A stretch of 53,343 nucleotides of DNA from Bacteroidales bacterium (GTDB lineage Bacteria > Bacteroidota > Bacteroidia > Bacteroidales > UBA7960). Both the position numbers and the translations under genes were made by a program. The first letter of the stretch is position 1; every line of letters starts with the position of its first letter. The DNA lies in the NCBI GenBank assembly GCA_003559735.1, contig PWKN01000166.1:1-53343 (forward strand). Reading direction: 5' to 3'. Shown here one piece after another: positions 19,101 to 27,973 of this stretch. The notes beneath the pieces are model-generated. The model was not told the DNA's origin. It saw only the letters and a list, made by a program, of their open reading frames with translations, and did no database searches.

Positions 19101-19704
19101 GGATGGCCGCGCTTCCTTCTACCTGCTGCAAATAAAACCCCTGATCAAGAACATCATCGAAACGGAAATAAACATCGACGCCGTCGACAACAACAGGTTG
19201 CTGTTATACAGTGAAAACGGAATGGGTAATGGCCGCATAACCGGCATTTACGATGTGATCTATGTTGATCTTGATACGTTTGATAAACTGAAGACTGAAG
19301 CCATCAGGGATGAGATAGATGAGCTCAACTCAATGATGGCAAATGAAAACAGGAAGTATATATTGATCGGTCCGGGCAGGTGGGGCACCCGCGACCGTTT
19401 TATAGGCATACCGGTCAGCTGGTCACAGATCTCCAATGCACGCATTATCGTAGAAATGAGCATGTCTGATTTTCCACTGGACGCTTCCCTTGGGTCACAC
19501 TTTTTTCATAATGTCATCTCCATGAATGTGGGATACTTCTCTGTCAAACACAACGACCTTATAGAGTATATCAACTGGGAAAAACTCAATCATACGACAC
19601 TGGTGACCAGGAAAAAATATATAAAACACGTCCGTTTCGACAAGCCCCTTGAAGTGATCATGGATGGAAAGAAACGGCATTCGCTCATCTATTATGACGA
19701 ATAA
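16153..19704 (+). CDS. Receiver-domain protein with PEP-synthase-like (PPDK N-terminal) nucleotide-binding core, GAF-like N-terminus
   Basis: A 1183-residue protein. Residues 50-170 look like a GAF-type sensor (KERLKELTAIHKTTSILKE, then FLIEERHLINNLSSLI). Two CheY-like domains follow: at 222-355 a degenerate one lacking the acidic pair and the acceptor Asp, and at 368-515 one with VEDS (373-376) and a possible phospho-acceptor Asp near 445 in CLISDVEFD. The second half (about 630-1050) has LGGKGRGLSF, AIRSSSLFEDS and QPFAGIFST, the ATP-binding motifs of pyruvate phosphate/water dikinases. No phosphohistidine TSH motif and no PEP-binding barrel are found, so it is not a complete PEP synthase. 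GPGRWGTRDRF near the end is shared with the next gene. Function is unknown; phosphotransfer under sensory control is possible. Confidence 0.85.
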   Translation: MIKNISAAMRDDANNKVHVDELARIQAGTEHPYEMNQEKIKKLLAEKRERLKELTAIHKTTSILKEELDVGDMLQEIVRILPPAWQYPEYTTARIIYGDQHYLSSPATKETQWMQRKTFETIDGKEGSIEIFYKKEFPAEDEGPFLIEERHLINNLSSLITGHLNTRIGKNLLNYSADKHQKPDTPEQVSIHAATNRKLLQRFLNKHNSDRDIYHDLMQYKVREILLVANLYDAYIIEQEGRFFDQVTGEYYQLNLSSAPRITGVSTPEEALEKLQEKHFDLVIIMMGAEKTMPVKLSRIIKQIYHNITIFMLLNNNSDIALFEGSRPITSVDKVFVWNGDSKVLLAMVKYMEDKMNVENDIRIGMVRVILLVEDSAKYYSRYLPILYSIVIEQTQHLIEEVNTDELYKLLQMRVRPKILLASSYNEAVTLFKKYKDNLLCLISDVEFDRDGDTDPRAGIRLAEYAREMVPKLPVVLQSSDPENAGEAYKLKITFINKDSETLKQDLQSFINYYLGFGHFVYKDEDGRRDLAVARSMKEFETHLRTIPEKSLIYHAKKDHFSHWLMARGEIQMAKRINPLKVEDFDTADNLRRYLIDMVEQCIHDKQKGKVINYDESALLDNSNVVSMSPGSLGGKGRGLSFINMFINNFNFNELVPEIKVCTPKTSIVGTEEFERFIKNNDIYNDTFNETDYEKVKKRFLSGELTTTLRKRLKFYLTVIKKPLAIRSSSLFEDSLMQPFAGIFSTFLLPNNHPDLNVRLEQIMDAIKLVYASIFSPTARSYFKAVNYKIEEEKMAVIIQEVAGHEYDGFFYPHISGVAQSYNFYPYSYMKPEEGYASVAVGLGKYVVEGEKPYRFSPIHPKLEMYNPKELFKNSQVHFYAVDLSKRDLNLLEGEDAGLAKLEIDKAEDHGTLKHCASVYDMNNERTIPGINTPGPRVVNFANILKYNYVPLAKTVEVILDIISESMGTPIEIEFAVDLDKDKDGRASFYLLQIKPLIKNIIETEINIDAVDNNRLLLYSENGMGNGRITGIYDVIYVDLDTFDKLKTEAIRDEIDELNSMMANENRKYILIGPGRWGTRDRFIGIPVSWSQISNARIIVEMSMSDFPLDASLGSHFFHNVISMNVGYFSVKHNDLIEYINWEKLNHTTLVTRKKYIKHVRFDKPLEVIMDGKKRHSLIYYDE

Positions 19705-22700
19705 CCCAAAAATGACTGAACCAACACCAATGGATACGATTAAGAAATACGGGTACGACGAGCGCTACGCTACCGACAGCTACGAATTTAAGGAGATCAC
19801 CTATCAGGACCTGATGCAGCGGCGGATCATCAACGTTTTGCTGATTTGCAGCAACTACGACGCTTTTATGCTTGAAGAAGACGGACGGATCAACGAAAAG
19901 ATCTTCCTGGAATACACATCAAAAAACCTCAGGTATCCGCCACAATTCACCCAGGCCAGCTCATCGGAAGAGGCATTTCAGCTTCTTGGCGAAAAAAGGT
20001 TTGACCTGGTGATCACCATGTTGAATGTGGGTAAGATCGATTGTTTTGAAATGGCTAAACAGGTAAAACAAAGTTATCCAAACATACCCATCGTGGTCCT
20101 TACCCATTTCAGCAGAGAAGTGTCCATGAAACTACGTGATGAAGACCTGAGCTCTATCGACTATGTGTTTTGCTGGCTGGGCAACGCCGGACTCCTGCTT
20201 GCGATCATCAAGCTGCTTGAAGACCGGATGAACGCCGAACACGATATTGAAGAGATCGGGGTTCAGGCAATTCTGCTTGTGGAAGATTCGGTCAGGTATT
20301 ATTCTTCCTACCTTCCCACGATCTACCAGGTTATTTTTGATCAAACCAATGAACTGATGACGGAAGGGCTCAACGAACACCGTAAAACCCTTCGTATGCG
20401 TGCGCGGCCAAAGATCCTGCTGGCAAAAAGCTATGAAGAGGCCTTGTCGCTGTACAATAAATACAAGGAAAACCTGTTGGGTGTCATATCAGATATCAGC
20501 TATGCAAAAGGGGGAGCAAGAGACAACCTTGCGGGTGTAAAACTGGCAAAGCATATCCGCAAAAGAAACACCCAGATCCCCGTCCTGCTTCAATCTTCAG
20601 AAAAATGGGATGCCATCATCAACAAAGACATCGATGTAAGTTTTATCAATAAATACTCCAAAACACTGCTCATCGAACTGAAGCATTACATCAGGGAGAA
20701 TTATGGCTTCGGAGACTTTGTGTTCAAGGATCCCGCAACAGGAATGGAGTCCGGACGAGCCAACAACCTGCACTCGCTGCAGGTAAAAATTGCCAAAGCC
20801 AATCCGAAAGTGCTGGAATACCACGTAACAAACAATCATTTTTCCAGATGGCTGAAGGCAAGGGCTCTCTTTTCAATCGCCGATGTTTTTGCCCAAAAAG
20901 GCCGCGACGATTTTGATCACATTGAGGAGGTGCGCAGCTACCTGATCGATACCATCGCCAATTACCGCCGCACCAAGGGCCGTGGGATCATTGCCAGTCA
21001 CCTCGACGAGTATGCCGTATTTACCAGGCTCGGCGACGGACAGCTGGGGGGGAAGGCTCGCGGTCTGGCGTTTGTCGATTCGGTGATCAACCGCTATAAG
21101 ATCATGAACCACTGGGATGGGATAACCATTTCGATACCCCGTACAGTTGTACTGACCACCGACATCTTTGATGAGTTTATGGAGGACAATGATCTGTATG
21201 ATTTTGCCCTGTCAGATCTCAGTGACGATCAGGTGCTCGAACGCTTTGTACATAGCAAGACGCCTTCGCGCATGCGCGCCTGTATTGATGAGATCGTCGG
21301 CTTTTTTAAGTCGCCGCTGGCGATCAGGTCTTCGAGTTTGCTGGAGGACAGTCATTACCAGCCGTTTGCTGGTGTTTATTCAACCTATATGATCCCCAAT
21401 AACCACCACGAAAAACAAGTACGTGTAACCCAACTCGACCAGGCGGTAAAAAGTGTGTATGCTTCCGTGTTCTTTAATGAAAGCAAAGCTTATATTGAAG
21501 CAACATCCAATGTCATTGACGAAGAAAAAATGGCTGTCGTTATACAGGAAGTGTCTGGCCGTTCATACGGAAATATGTTTTACCCTACCATTTCGGGCGT
21601 GGCACGGTCGGTCAATTTTTATCCCATCGAACCGGAAAAATACGAAGATGGGGTGGCCAATGTCGCTTTTGGATTGGGAAAAACCATTATGGATGGTGAA
21701 ATATCCCTCCGCTTCTCACCGAAATATCCCCAAAAATCATTGCAGGTTGCCAATACAGACATTGCGTTGCGCGACAGTCAGAAAGAGTTCTACAGCCTCG
21801 ATATGGACCCCGAAAAATTCAGGCCGGCGGTTGATGAAACCATTAACATGCACAAAACGCGTATCCGTCAGCTGACGGATGTATCATCACTTAAATATGT
21901 GGCATCAACCTACGACTATGAAGACCAGATCATCCGTGATGGATTGTATGAAAAAGGCATGCGCATGATTACTTTTGCCAACGTGCTTAAACACAACTCC
22001 TTCCCACTGGCAAACATAGTGAAGGAATTGCTGCATATCGGACAGAAAGAGATGAACAACCAGGTTGAGATTGAATTTGCCGTTAAACTGGATGTTCCCA
22101 AAGGAGAGAAACGGCATTTTCATTTCCTGCAGATCAGGCCGGTGGTGGAAACACAGGAAAAAAACCGTGTACAGGTCGGCGCATGCAAAACAGAAGACGC
22201 CATAATCATTAGTGACAATGCATTGGGAAATGGCATCATCGACAATGTGCACCACTTTGTTTACGTGAAGCCAGATGCTTTTGATCCGGCAAAAACAAAG
22301 GAAATTGCGCAGATGATCAGTCAGATCAACAACAGCATCAAAGGCAATGGGGGCCATTATATTCTCGTCGGACCGGGCAGGTGGGGATCGAACGACCCGT
22401 GGCTGGGGGTACCCGTTAAATGGGCACAGATCGCTGGCGCCAGGCTCATTGTTGAATCCGGACTAAAAGAGTTTCACATAGACCCAAGCCAGGGTACACA
22501 TTTTTTTCAAAACCTTACTTCTTTCAACGTGGGCTACTTTACCATCAACCCTTATTTGAAGGAGGGATTTTATGATGTTGGCTATCTCGAAAAGCAAGAT
22601 GCCCTGTTTGAAAACGAATTTGTAAAGCACATCCGTTTCGAACAACCCATGGTGATCAAAATTGACGGTAGCCGGAAAAAAGGTGTTGTGCTGAAACCAG

Positions 22701-22708
22701 GGATGTAA
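19694..22708 (+). CDS. Paralogous receiver-domain/PEP-synthase-like core protein without GAF domain
   Basis: About 1004 residues, in the same order as its upstream neighbour but without the GAF-like part: a degenerate receiver (about 46-178), a second receiver (about 190-335) with VEDS at 196-199 and a candidate Asp at 267 in VISDISYA, then the dikinase-type ATP-binding core with LGGKARGLAF (451-460), AIRSSSLLEDS and QPFAGVYST, and a C-terminal GPGRWGSNDPW. Again there is no phosphohistidine or PEP-barrel domain. It overlaps the end of the previous gene by 11 bases, so the two are surely co-transcribed and may form a heteromer. Starts at 19694 (chosen) or 19712 fit equally well. Confidence 0.85.
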   Translation: MTNNPKMTEPTPMDTIKKYGYDERYATDSYEFKEITYQDLMQRRIINVLLICSNYDAFMLEEDGRINEKIFLEYTSKNLRYPPQFTQASSSEEAFQLLGEKRFDLVITMLNVGKIDCFEMAKQVKQSYPNIPIVVLTHFSREVSMKLRDEDLSSIDYVFCWLGNAGLLLAIIKLLEDRMNAEHDIEEIGVQAILLVEDSVRYYSSYLPTIYQVIFDQTNELMTEGLNEHRKTLRMRARPKILLAKSYEEALSLYNKYKENLLGVISDISYAKGGARDNLAGVKLAKHIRKRNTQIPVLLQSSEKWDAIINKDIDVSFINKYSKTLLIELKHYIRENYGFGDFVFKDPATGMESGRANNLHSLQVKIAKANPKVLEYHVTNNHFSRWLKARALFSIADVFAQKGRDDFDHIEEVRSYLIDTIANYRRTKGRGIIASHLDEYAVFTRLGDGQLGGKARGLAFVDSVINRYKIMNHWDGITISIPRTVVLTTDIFDEFMEDNDLYDFALSDLSDDQVLERFVHSKTPSRMRACIDEIVGFFKSPLAIRSSSLLEDSHYQPFAGVYSTYMIPNNHHEKQVRVTQLDQAVKSVYASVFFNESKAYIEATSNVIDEEKMAVVIQEVSGRSYGNMFYPTISGVARSVNFYPIEPEKYEDGVANVAFGLGKTIMDGEISLRFSPKYPQKSLQVANTDIALRDSQKEFYSLDMDPEKFRPAVDETINMHKTRIRQLTDVSSLKYVASTYDYEDQIIRDGLYEKGMRMITFANVLKHNSFPLANIVKELLHIGQKEMNNQVEIEFAVKLDVPKGEKRHFHFLQIRPVVETQEKNRVQVGACKTEDAIIISDNALGNGIIDNVHHFVYVKPDAFDPAKTKEIAQMISQINNSIKGNGGHYILVGPGRWGSNDPWLGVPVKWAQIAGARLIVESGLKEFHIDPSQGTHFFQNLTSFNVGYFTINPYLKEGFYDVGYLEKQDALFENEFVKHIRFEQPMVIKIDGSRKKGVVLKPGM

Positions 22709-23011
22709 CCTGCGTCCTTCCTGCGCTCACAAGGCATACAACACCGACCGGCGAATTTTTCAGCGTTTGTTTGCTTTAATCACAAATTAAGGCTAATTTC
22801 GCCCACGAGTTGCTGATCGCTTCAGCAATATATCGCTGTTTTTAAACCAGTGCCTGATAGAAAAACACACCAAAAATGTCATGTATGAGGGGTCCGGTTG
22901 CAGTGGTGCCCTATACACTCATCCCAATTCCGGCCGACATTTCCGGTGATTTCTCTCGTGCATTGAATATATAACCATAACTTAATCGTTCACTTTTTAA
23001 ATTCACGTATC
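22709..23011. other. 303-base gap between the second receiver protein and gdh2
   Basis: No gene was found here. A promoter-like TTG (22771-22773), 20-bp spacer and TAATTTCG (22794-22801, one mismatch to the -7 consensus) would start a leader of about 205 nt for the second glutamate dehydrogenase. The leader holds TGCTGA-TCGCT-TCAGCA near 22811-22827, a small hairpin. A long leader may mean mRNA-level control, but no known riboswitch was recognised. Confidence 0.4.
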
Positions 23012-24349
23012 ATGAATCTGGAAAAAATAATGGCAGACCTGGAGCGTAAGAATCCAGGCGAAAAGGAGTTTTTACAAGCGGTAAGGGAAGTTTTGGAAAC
23101 CATCATCGATGTGGTGGCAGACAGTCCGAAGTACCAGGCAGCAAACATTATTGACCGCATCACCGAGCCCGACAGGGTGATCTCTTTCAAGGTTGAATGG
23201 GTTGACGACAAGGGCAAGGTGCATGTAAACAGGGGATACCGTGTACAGTTCAATAACGCGATCGGACCCTATAAAGGGGGTTGCCGTTTTCACCCCAGTG
23301 TGACCCTCAGCGGACTGAAGTTTCTGGGGTTCGAACAGATCTTCAAAAACAGCCTGACCACGCTTCCGATGGGCGGCGCGAAAGGGGGCAGCGACTTTGA
23401 TCCGAAGGGTAAGTCACAGGCAGAGATCATGCGTTTCTGCCAGGCCTTCATGGCTGAATTATATAAATATATCGGTCCGGATACCGATATTCCTGCAGGT
23501 GACATTGGTGTCGGGGGCCGTGAAGTGGGTTATATGTACGGAATGTACAAAAAGCTGGTCGGCGAACATACCGGTACCTTCACGGGCAAAGGCCGCAACT
23601 GGGGTGGCAGTCTGATCAGACCAGAAGCTACCGGTTATGGTGCTGTGTTTTTTGCGGAAGAAATGCTGAAAACCCGCGGGGAAAAAATCCAAGGCAAAAC
23701 CGTCGCATTATCGGGCTTTGGCAATGTATCCTGGGGTGCCGCCAAGAAAGCCACACAACTGGGTGCCAAGGTCATAACCCTAAGCGGTCCCGATGGCTAC
23801 GTATACGATCCAGATGGCATCTCAGGCGATAAAATTGACTATATGCTCGAATTACGTGCCTCCAACCAGGATATCGTTAAGCCTTACACATACGAATTCC
23901 CGAATGCACAATTTTTCGAAGGAAAACGTCCGTGGGAACAAAAAGCAGACATTGCCATGCCATGCGCCATACAGAATGAGCTGAATGAGGAGGACGCCAG
24001 GAACCTGGTCAAAAATGGCGTTACAGTTGTTTCAGAAGGGGCCAACATGCCATGCACACCCGAAGCGGTTGAAATTATCCAGGAAGCCAAAATACTCTAC
24101 GGTCAGGGTAAAGCCGCCAATGCCGGAGGAGTGGCCACATCCGGACTGGAACAGACCCAAAATGCCATGAAGCTCAACTGGACCGCAGAAGAGGTGGAAG
24201 AAAAGCTGCACCAGATCATGAAGAACATTCACGAAGCGTGCAAGAAATATGGCAAGGAAGAAGATGGCTACATCAATTACGTGAAAGGGGCAAATATTGC
24301 CGGATTTATAAAGGTAGCCGATGCAATGATCGATCAGGGCGTGATCTGA
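23012..24349 (+). CDS. Glutamate dehydrogenase, NAD-type loop
   Basis: A second glutamate dehydrogenase of 445 residues, clearly related to the one at 14567 but divergent from it. Catalytic Lys is in [14 protein letters not shown] (about 124). The nucleotide-binding motif is SGFGN (234-238), and the discriminating loop reads SGPDG (258-262), as in the NAD-specific enzyme of Clostridium symbiosum, instead of SDSNG. NAD use and a catabolic role (glutamate oxidation to 2-oxoglutarate and ammonia) are inferred. It follows the two receiver-domain proteins in the same direction, with a promoter candidate in the 303-base gap. Confidence 0.95.
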   Translation: MNLEKIMADLERKNPGEKEFLQAVREVLETIIDVVADSPKYQAANIIDRITEPDRVISFKVEWVDDKGKVHVNRGYRVQFNNAIGPYKGGCRFHPSVTLSGLKFLGFEQIFKNSLTTLPMGGAKGGSDFDPKGKSQAEIMRFCQAFMAELYKYIGPDTDIPAGDIGVGGREVGYMYGMYKKLVGEHTGTFTGKGRNWGGSLIRPEATGYGAVFFAEEMLKTRGEKIQGKTVALSGFGNVSWGAAKKATQLGAKVITLSGPDGYVYDPDGISGDKIDYMLELRASNQDIVKPYTYEFPNAQFFEGKRPWEQKADIAMPCAIQNELNEEDARNLVKNGVTVVSEGANMPCTPEAVEIIQEAKILYGQGKAANAGGVATSGLEQTQNAMKLNWTAEEVEEKLHQIMKNIHEACKKYGKEEDGYINYVKGANIAGFIKVADAMIDQGVI

Positions 24350-24378
24350 TAAACCATCAAAAGCCGCCGGCATAGTAT

Positions 24379-24407
24379 TCTGTTTCAAGGCTTTCGCAAA
24401 AAACAGA
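24379..24407. terminator. Hairpin between convergent gdh2 and treS
   Basis: TCTGTTT, 15-base loop, AAACAGA: a 7-bp stem in the 89-base gap between two converging genes. It could end transcripts from either side, but it is AT-rich and not followed by a T run. Confidence 0.25.
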
Positions 24408-24438
24408 CGACCTGAAGCAAATGCATGAATGATGCAGG

Positions 24439-27400
24439 CTATCTGAGCTTTTGCATGATCTTCAGTGGTATGACAATGGAACCTGGTTCGTGTTCCACAA
24501 AGTATTTGAGTTCCTGTACCGCTTTCTCAAACATATAGAGATTAAGCAGGTTGTTCCTTTGCGCATAATTAGAGGGGATGATCTTTTCCGGTCCGATTAC
24601 GTGCGTATATTCATTAATGAATGTTGATGCCACCTTTTGGTACCATTGCTCCAGCAACGTGCGCAGGTAGTAGGTATCAACCGGGACAAACTCCTTACGC
24701 AGAAAATAACCCCTGTAGATCGCATAATGAAAAGAACCGAGCATGGAAGCAACATCCTTCAGCGGACTGTGTTTTATCTTCCTTACACCGAACGAATGCT
24801 CCAGCTCACCCTCAAAATTGATGATCTTAAAATCTTTGCCGGTAAACAGCACTTTGTCGAGTTTATAGTTGCCGTGGATGCGTATCTTTTTTGCAGGAAG
24901 CTTTTCTGTTTCCAGCCACTGACGTACCTTTGACAGGAACAGCTCTCTGCTTTCGAGCATTTCACCCAGCAATTCTCTGTGTTGAGCGGGTACCCCAGGC
25001 GCCATCTCCCGTATGGATTGGAAAGACCTTTTTACAAAGGTACGGAGTGCCTGGAACAATGATTTTTGATAGAGCAGGGAAAAGTCTTCCACTTCAAAGC
25101 CGCTGAACTCCCTGAGCGAATATAATGCTGTATGAAGTTCTGCCGTACGCCTGGCAAGCGTGGCTACCATTTCCAGATAGAACGAACCGATCAGCTCTTC
25201 CAGCGCCTCCTGCTGCAGGTGACCGGCTCTGTCATAGCTTTCTTTCTCTGCCAGGAGTTTGTCGAAAAAGCGCTCTATTGATGTTTGTGTCATCTCCCAT
25301 GCAGTGCCGACACTGGGGATCAGCTCCATGAGAATGGCGATCGAGGTGTTTTCGAGTTTCGGATTCCTGTAATCTACCCTGCCCAGGTAGGCCGGAATAT
25401 GACCAAAGCCAGATTTCCTGGTGAGGTGTTTCATGATCTCTATATCGGGATTTTCACCTTCTTGCGGACTCCTGTAGATTTTCAGGAAGAACTTGTCGCC
25501 AAAAATGATTGATGAGTTGGTATGCCTGGAACCGATCAGGTGGGGCAGTAACGGGACATCAGGGTCGTACTGTTTTTTTAACAGGCTGCCCGATTTGGCC
25601 CTTAAGTCGCCATTGATGCCTTTCATGATGGAGCGTCGCCTGATCAGGTCAAACAGTCCCTCCTGCACATTTTTATCGGCAGCCCCATCATACAACACAC
25701 CCTCTTCCTGGTCGAGGACAACCGGTGCGACTACCGTAGCCGGACTCTTTAACTGTATGTCGCCGGCCTTATTGTTTAATGCCAGCGATATGGGCATCAG
25801 GTAAATGTCTTTCTTCCCTTCGATCAGGTCTAACTGAATAATAAACAAATAGGGTGACAGCGTTTTTTCTGAACCCCGTATGACATCGATGATGTTTATG
25901 CTTCTGAGCTTTCGGGTGTCGCCCCTGAACCATTTTATATGTATCAGGTATGTATACAGCCGCTCTTTGATCACGTGCTGCAGATCCAGATCCATCCGTT
26001 CCCACTCATGAGCAGTTATGTGCAGGGGATTATCCCAGTCCATGGTAACGGGTTGCACATCTTTGCCCTTTTTTCTTAATTCAAACCAAAAATAGTTTTT
26101 GAACTGCATGGTGATGGCCCAGGGTTCATCGGTAATGGCAGGAAACTCATTGTGACTGAATGCCTCTACCGGTGTATGTCCGGCAAAGGCCGACAACTCC
26201 AGTTCGACATACTGTGCGTAGCGGGACAAATTAACTGCCACAAGGATGGATTCCTCTTCATAAGAGCGGACAAATGCCAGTATTTTTGGATTGCTTGTAC
26301 TGACAAACTTCAGGGAACCACGTCCGAATGCCTGATACTGACTCCTTTTTGCAATAACCCGCCTGTGCCACCACAGTGAAGAGGACGGATTTTTTTCCTG
26401 GTTTTCAACATTGACAGAGGTATAATGATAGTAAGGATCGATCACAAGAGGCAAAAACAAGCGCTGGGGATCGGTATTGGAAAATCCTCCATTTTTATCG
26501 GGCGACCACTGCATGGGTGTGCGTACACCATCCCTGTCACCAAGGTAATAGTTGTCGCCCATCCCAATCTCATCACCATAATATATCACCGGGGTACCAG
26601 GCAGTGAGAGCAACAGCATATTCAACAATTCAATACTCCTGTTATCGCCGCCCAGCAAGGGGAACAGTCGACGACGTATCCCTACGTTCACGCGTTTACG
26701 CGGGTCGCTTGCAAAAGCCCGGTACATATAGTCCCGCTCTTCATCCGACACCATCTCAAGGGTAAGTTCATCATGGTTCCTGAGAAAAATGGCCCACTGA
26801 CAATTGTCTGGTATCTTCGGTGTCTGTTCAAGGATATCCACCACCGGAAACCGGTCTTCCATGCGCAGTGCCATAAACAGGCGGGGCATCACCGGAAAGT
26901 GGAATGCCATGTGACATTCGTCACCGTCACCAAAATATTCACTTGCATCATGGGGCCACTGGTTGGCCTCGGCCAGCAAAAGACGGTCGTCGTAACGCTC
27001 ATCTACATATTTCCGGAGTCTTTTTAAATACGCATGGGTCTGTGGAAGGTTTTCACAGTTGGTTCCTTCGGCTTCATATAAATAGGGAACGGCATCCAGG
27101 CGAAAGCCATCCACACCAATTTTAAACCAAAAATCAAGCACCTTGAATATTTCTTCCTGAACACGCAGATTTTCAAAATTCAGATCGGGCTGATGCGAAT
27201 AGAAGCGATGCCAGTAATAAGCACCTGCCACGTGATCATATGTCCAGTTCGAAACCTCAAAATCCTGGAATATGATCCGTGCATCGGCATACTTGCCGGG
27301 CGTATCACTCCATACATAATAATCCCTGTGCACGCTGCCTGGCTTTGCATTCCTGGCTCGCTGAAACCATTTGTGCTCAAAAGAGGTATGGTTGAGTACC

Positions 27401-27708
27401 AACTCGGTAATGATCCGTAAACCCCGGCCGTGTGCTTCGCGGACAAATTTCCTGAAATCGGCCAAAGTACCATAATCGGGATGGATCCCGGTAAAATCAG
27501 CAATATCATACCCCCCGTCTTTCAGGGGAGAAGGATAAAAAGGCAGTAGCCAGATCGTGTTCACCCCAAGACTTTTTATATAATCAAGCTTCCTGATCAG
27601 TCCCCTGAAGTCGCCTATACCGTCGCCATCACTGTCATAAAAGGACCGCACATGCAGCTGGTACACAATGGCATCCTTGTACCATAATCCGTTTGAAGAT
27701 TCAGCCAT
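24439..27708 (-). CDS. treS: Maltose alpha-D-glucosyltransferase (trehalose synthase) fused to maltokinase
   Basis: A 1089-residue fusion. The N-terminal half (to about 550) is a GH13 trehalose synthase that interconverts maltose and trehalose: [27 protein letters not shown], nucleophile Asp in [10 protein letters not shown], general acid Glu in LLLAEANQ and [12 protein letters not shown]. The second half (from about 690) is a maltokinase-like aminoglycoside-phosphotransferase fold with [13 protein letters not shown] and a kinase loop around [14 protein letters not shown] and [10 protein letters not shown]. Such fusions make maltose 1-phosphate from trehalose for GlgE. No glgE or other glycogen gene is nearby, so the destination of the product is not shown. 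Confidence 0.92.
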   Translation of the reverse strand: MAESSNGLWYKDAIVYQLHVRSFYDSDGDGIGDFRGLIRKLDYIKSLGVNTIWLLPFYPSPLKDGGYDIADFTGIHPDYGTLADFRKFVREAHGRGLRIITELVLNHTSFEHKWFQRARNAKPGSVHRDYYVWSDTPGKYADARIIFQDFEVSNWTYDHVAGAYYWHRFYSHQPDLNFENLRVQEEIFKVLDFWFKIGVDGFRLDAVPYLYEAEGTNCENLPQTHAYLKRLRKYVDERYDDRLLLAEANQWPHDASEYFGDGDECHMAFHFPVMPRLFMALRMEDRFPVVDILEQTPKIPDNCQWAIFLRNHDELTLEMVSDEERDYMYRAFASDPRKRVNVGIRRRLFPLLGGDNRSIELLNMLLLSLPGTPVIYYGDEIGMGDNYYLGDRDGVRTPMQWSPDKNGGFSNTDPQRLFLPLVIDPYYHYTSVNVENQEKNPSSSLWWHRRVIAKRSQYQAFGRGSLKFVSTSNPKILAFVRSYEEESILVAVNLSRYAQYVELELSAFAGHTPVEAFSHNEFPAITDEPWAITMQFKNYFWFELRKKGKDVQPVTMDWDNPLHITAHEWERMDLDLQHVIKERLYTYLIHIKWFRGDTRKLRSINIIDVIRGSEKTLSPYLFIIQLDLIEGKKDIYLMPISLALNNKAGDIQLKSPATVVAPVVLDQEEGVLYDGAADKNVQEGLFDLIRRRSIMKGINGDLRAKSGSLLKKQYDPDVPLLPHLIGSRHTNSSIIFGDKFFLKIYRSPQEGENPDIEIMKHLTRKSGFGHIPAYLGRVDYRNPKLENTSIAILMELIPSVGTAWEMTQTSIERFFDKLLAEKESYDRAGHLQQEALEELIGSFYLEMVATLARRTAELHTALYSLREFSGFEVEDFSLLYQKSLFQALRTFVKRSFQSIREMAPGVPAQHRELLGEMLESRELFLSKVRQWLETEKLPAKKIRIHGNYKLDKVLFTGKDFKIINFEGELEHSFGVRKIKHSPLKDVASMLGSFHYAIYRGYFLRKEFVPVDTYYLRTLLEQWYQKVASTFINEYTHVIGPEKIIPSNYAQRNNLLNLYMFEKAVQELKYFVEHEPGSIVIPLKIMQKLR

Positions 27709-27798
27709 AAAGATATCTGATGATATAAAGATTTATACAATTCTATGGATACATACAACATTTGCCGTCGCACATACCCCACGGAAAAAAACAATATA

Positions 27799-27828
27799 CA
27801 AATATAGTCATCATTGACCAACAACAAA
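27799..27828 (-). promoter_or_regulatory. Promoter of the trehalose synthase-maltokinase gene
   Basis: Minus strand TTTG (27825-27828), 18-bp spacer, TATATTTG (27799-27806), giving a leader of about 86 nt to the ATG at 27708. A second near-match TATCTTTA overlaps the start codon itself. Confidence 0.5.
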
Positions 27829-27910
27829 AACCAGTGCGGATTATTCCCGGAGACCATAAGGTCAAAATAAAAAACCATCCAATAAATAGCCAAATACCGC
27901 GTAAAATCCT

Positions 27911-27918
27911 TATTTTTG
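27911..27918 (+). promoter_or_regulatory. -7 element for the HMG-CoA reductase gene
   Basis: TATTTTTG, 55 bases before the ATG at 27974. No TTG at the usual -33 spacing, so the match is partial. Confidence 0.4.
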
Positions 27919-27973
27919 CATTTGGTAGAAGTGATATTCTTATCCGATTGTTGTTTGAAACCATATACAGATA

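Noticed and set aside
16153-22708. Annotating the two large proteins as phosphoenolpyruvate synthases
   Set aside because: Only the N-terminal ATP-binding part is present; the phosphohistidine motif and the PEP-binding barrel are missing.
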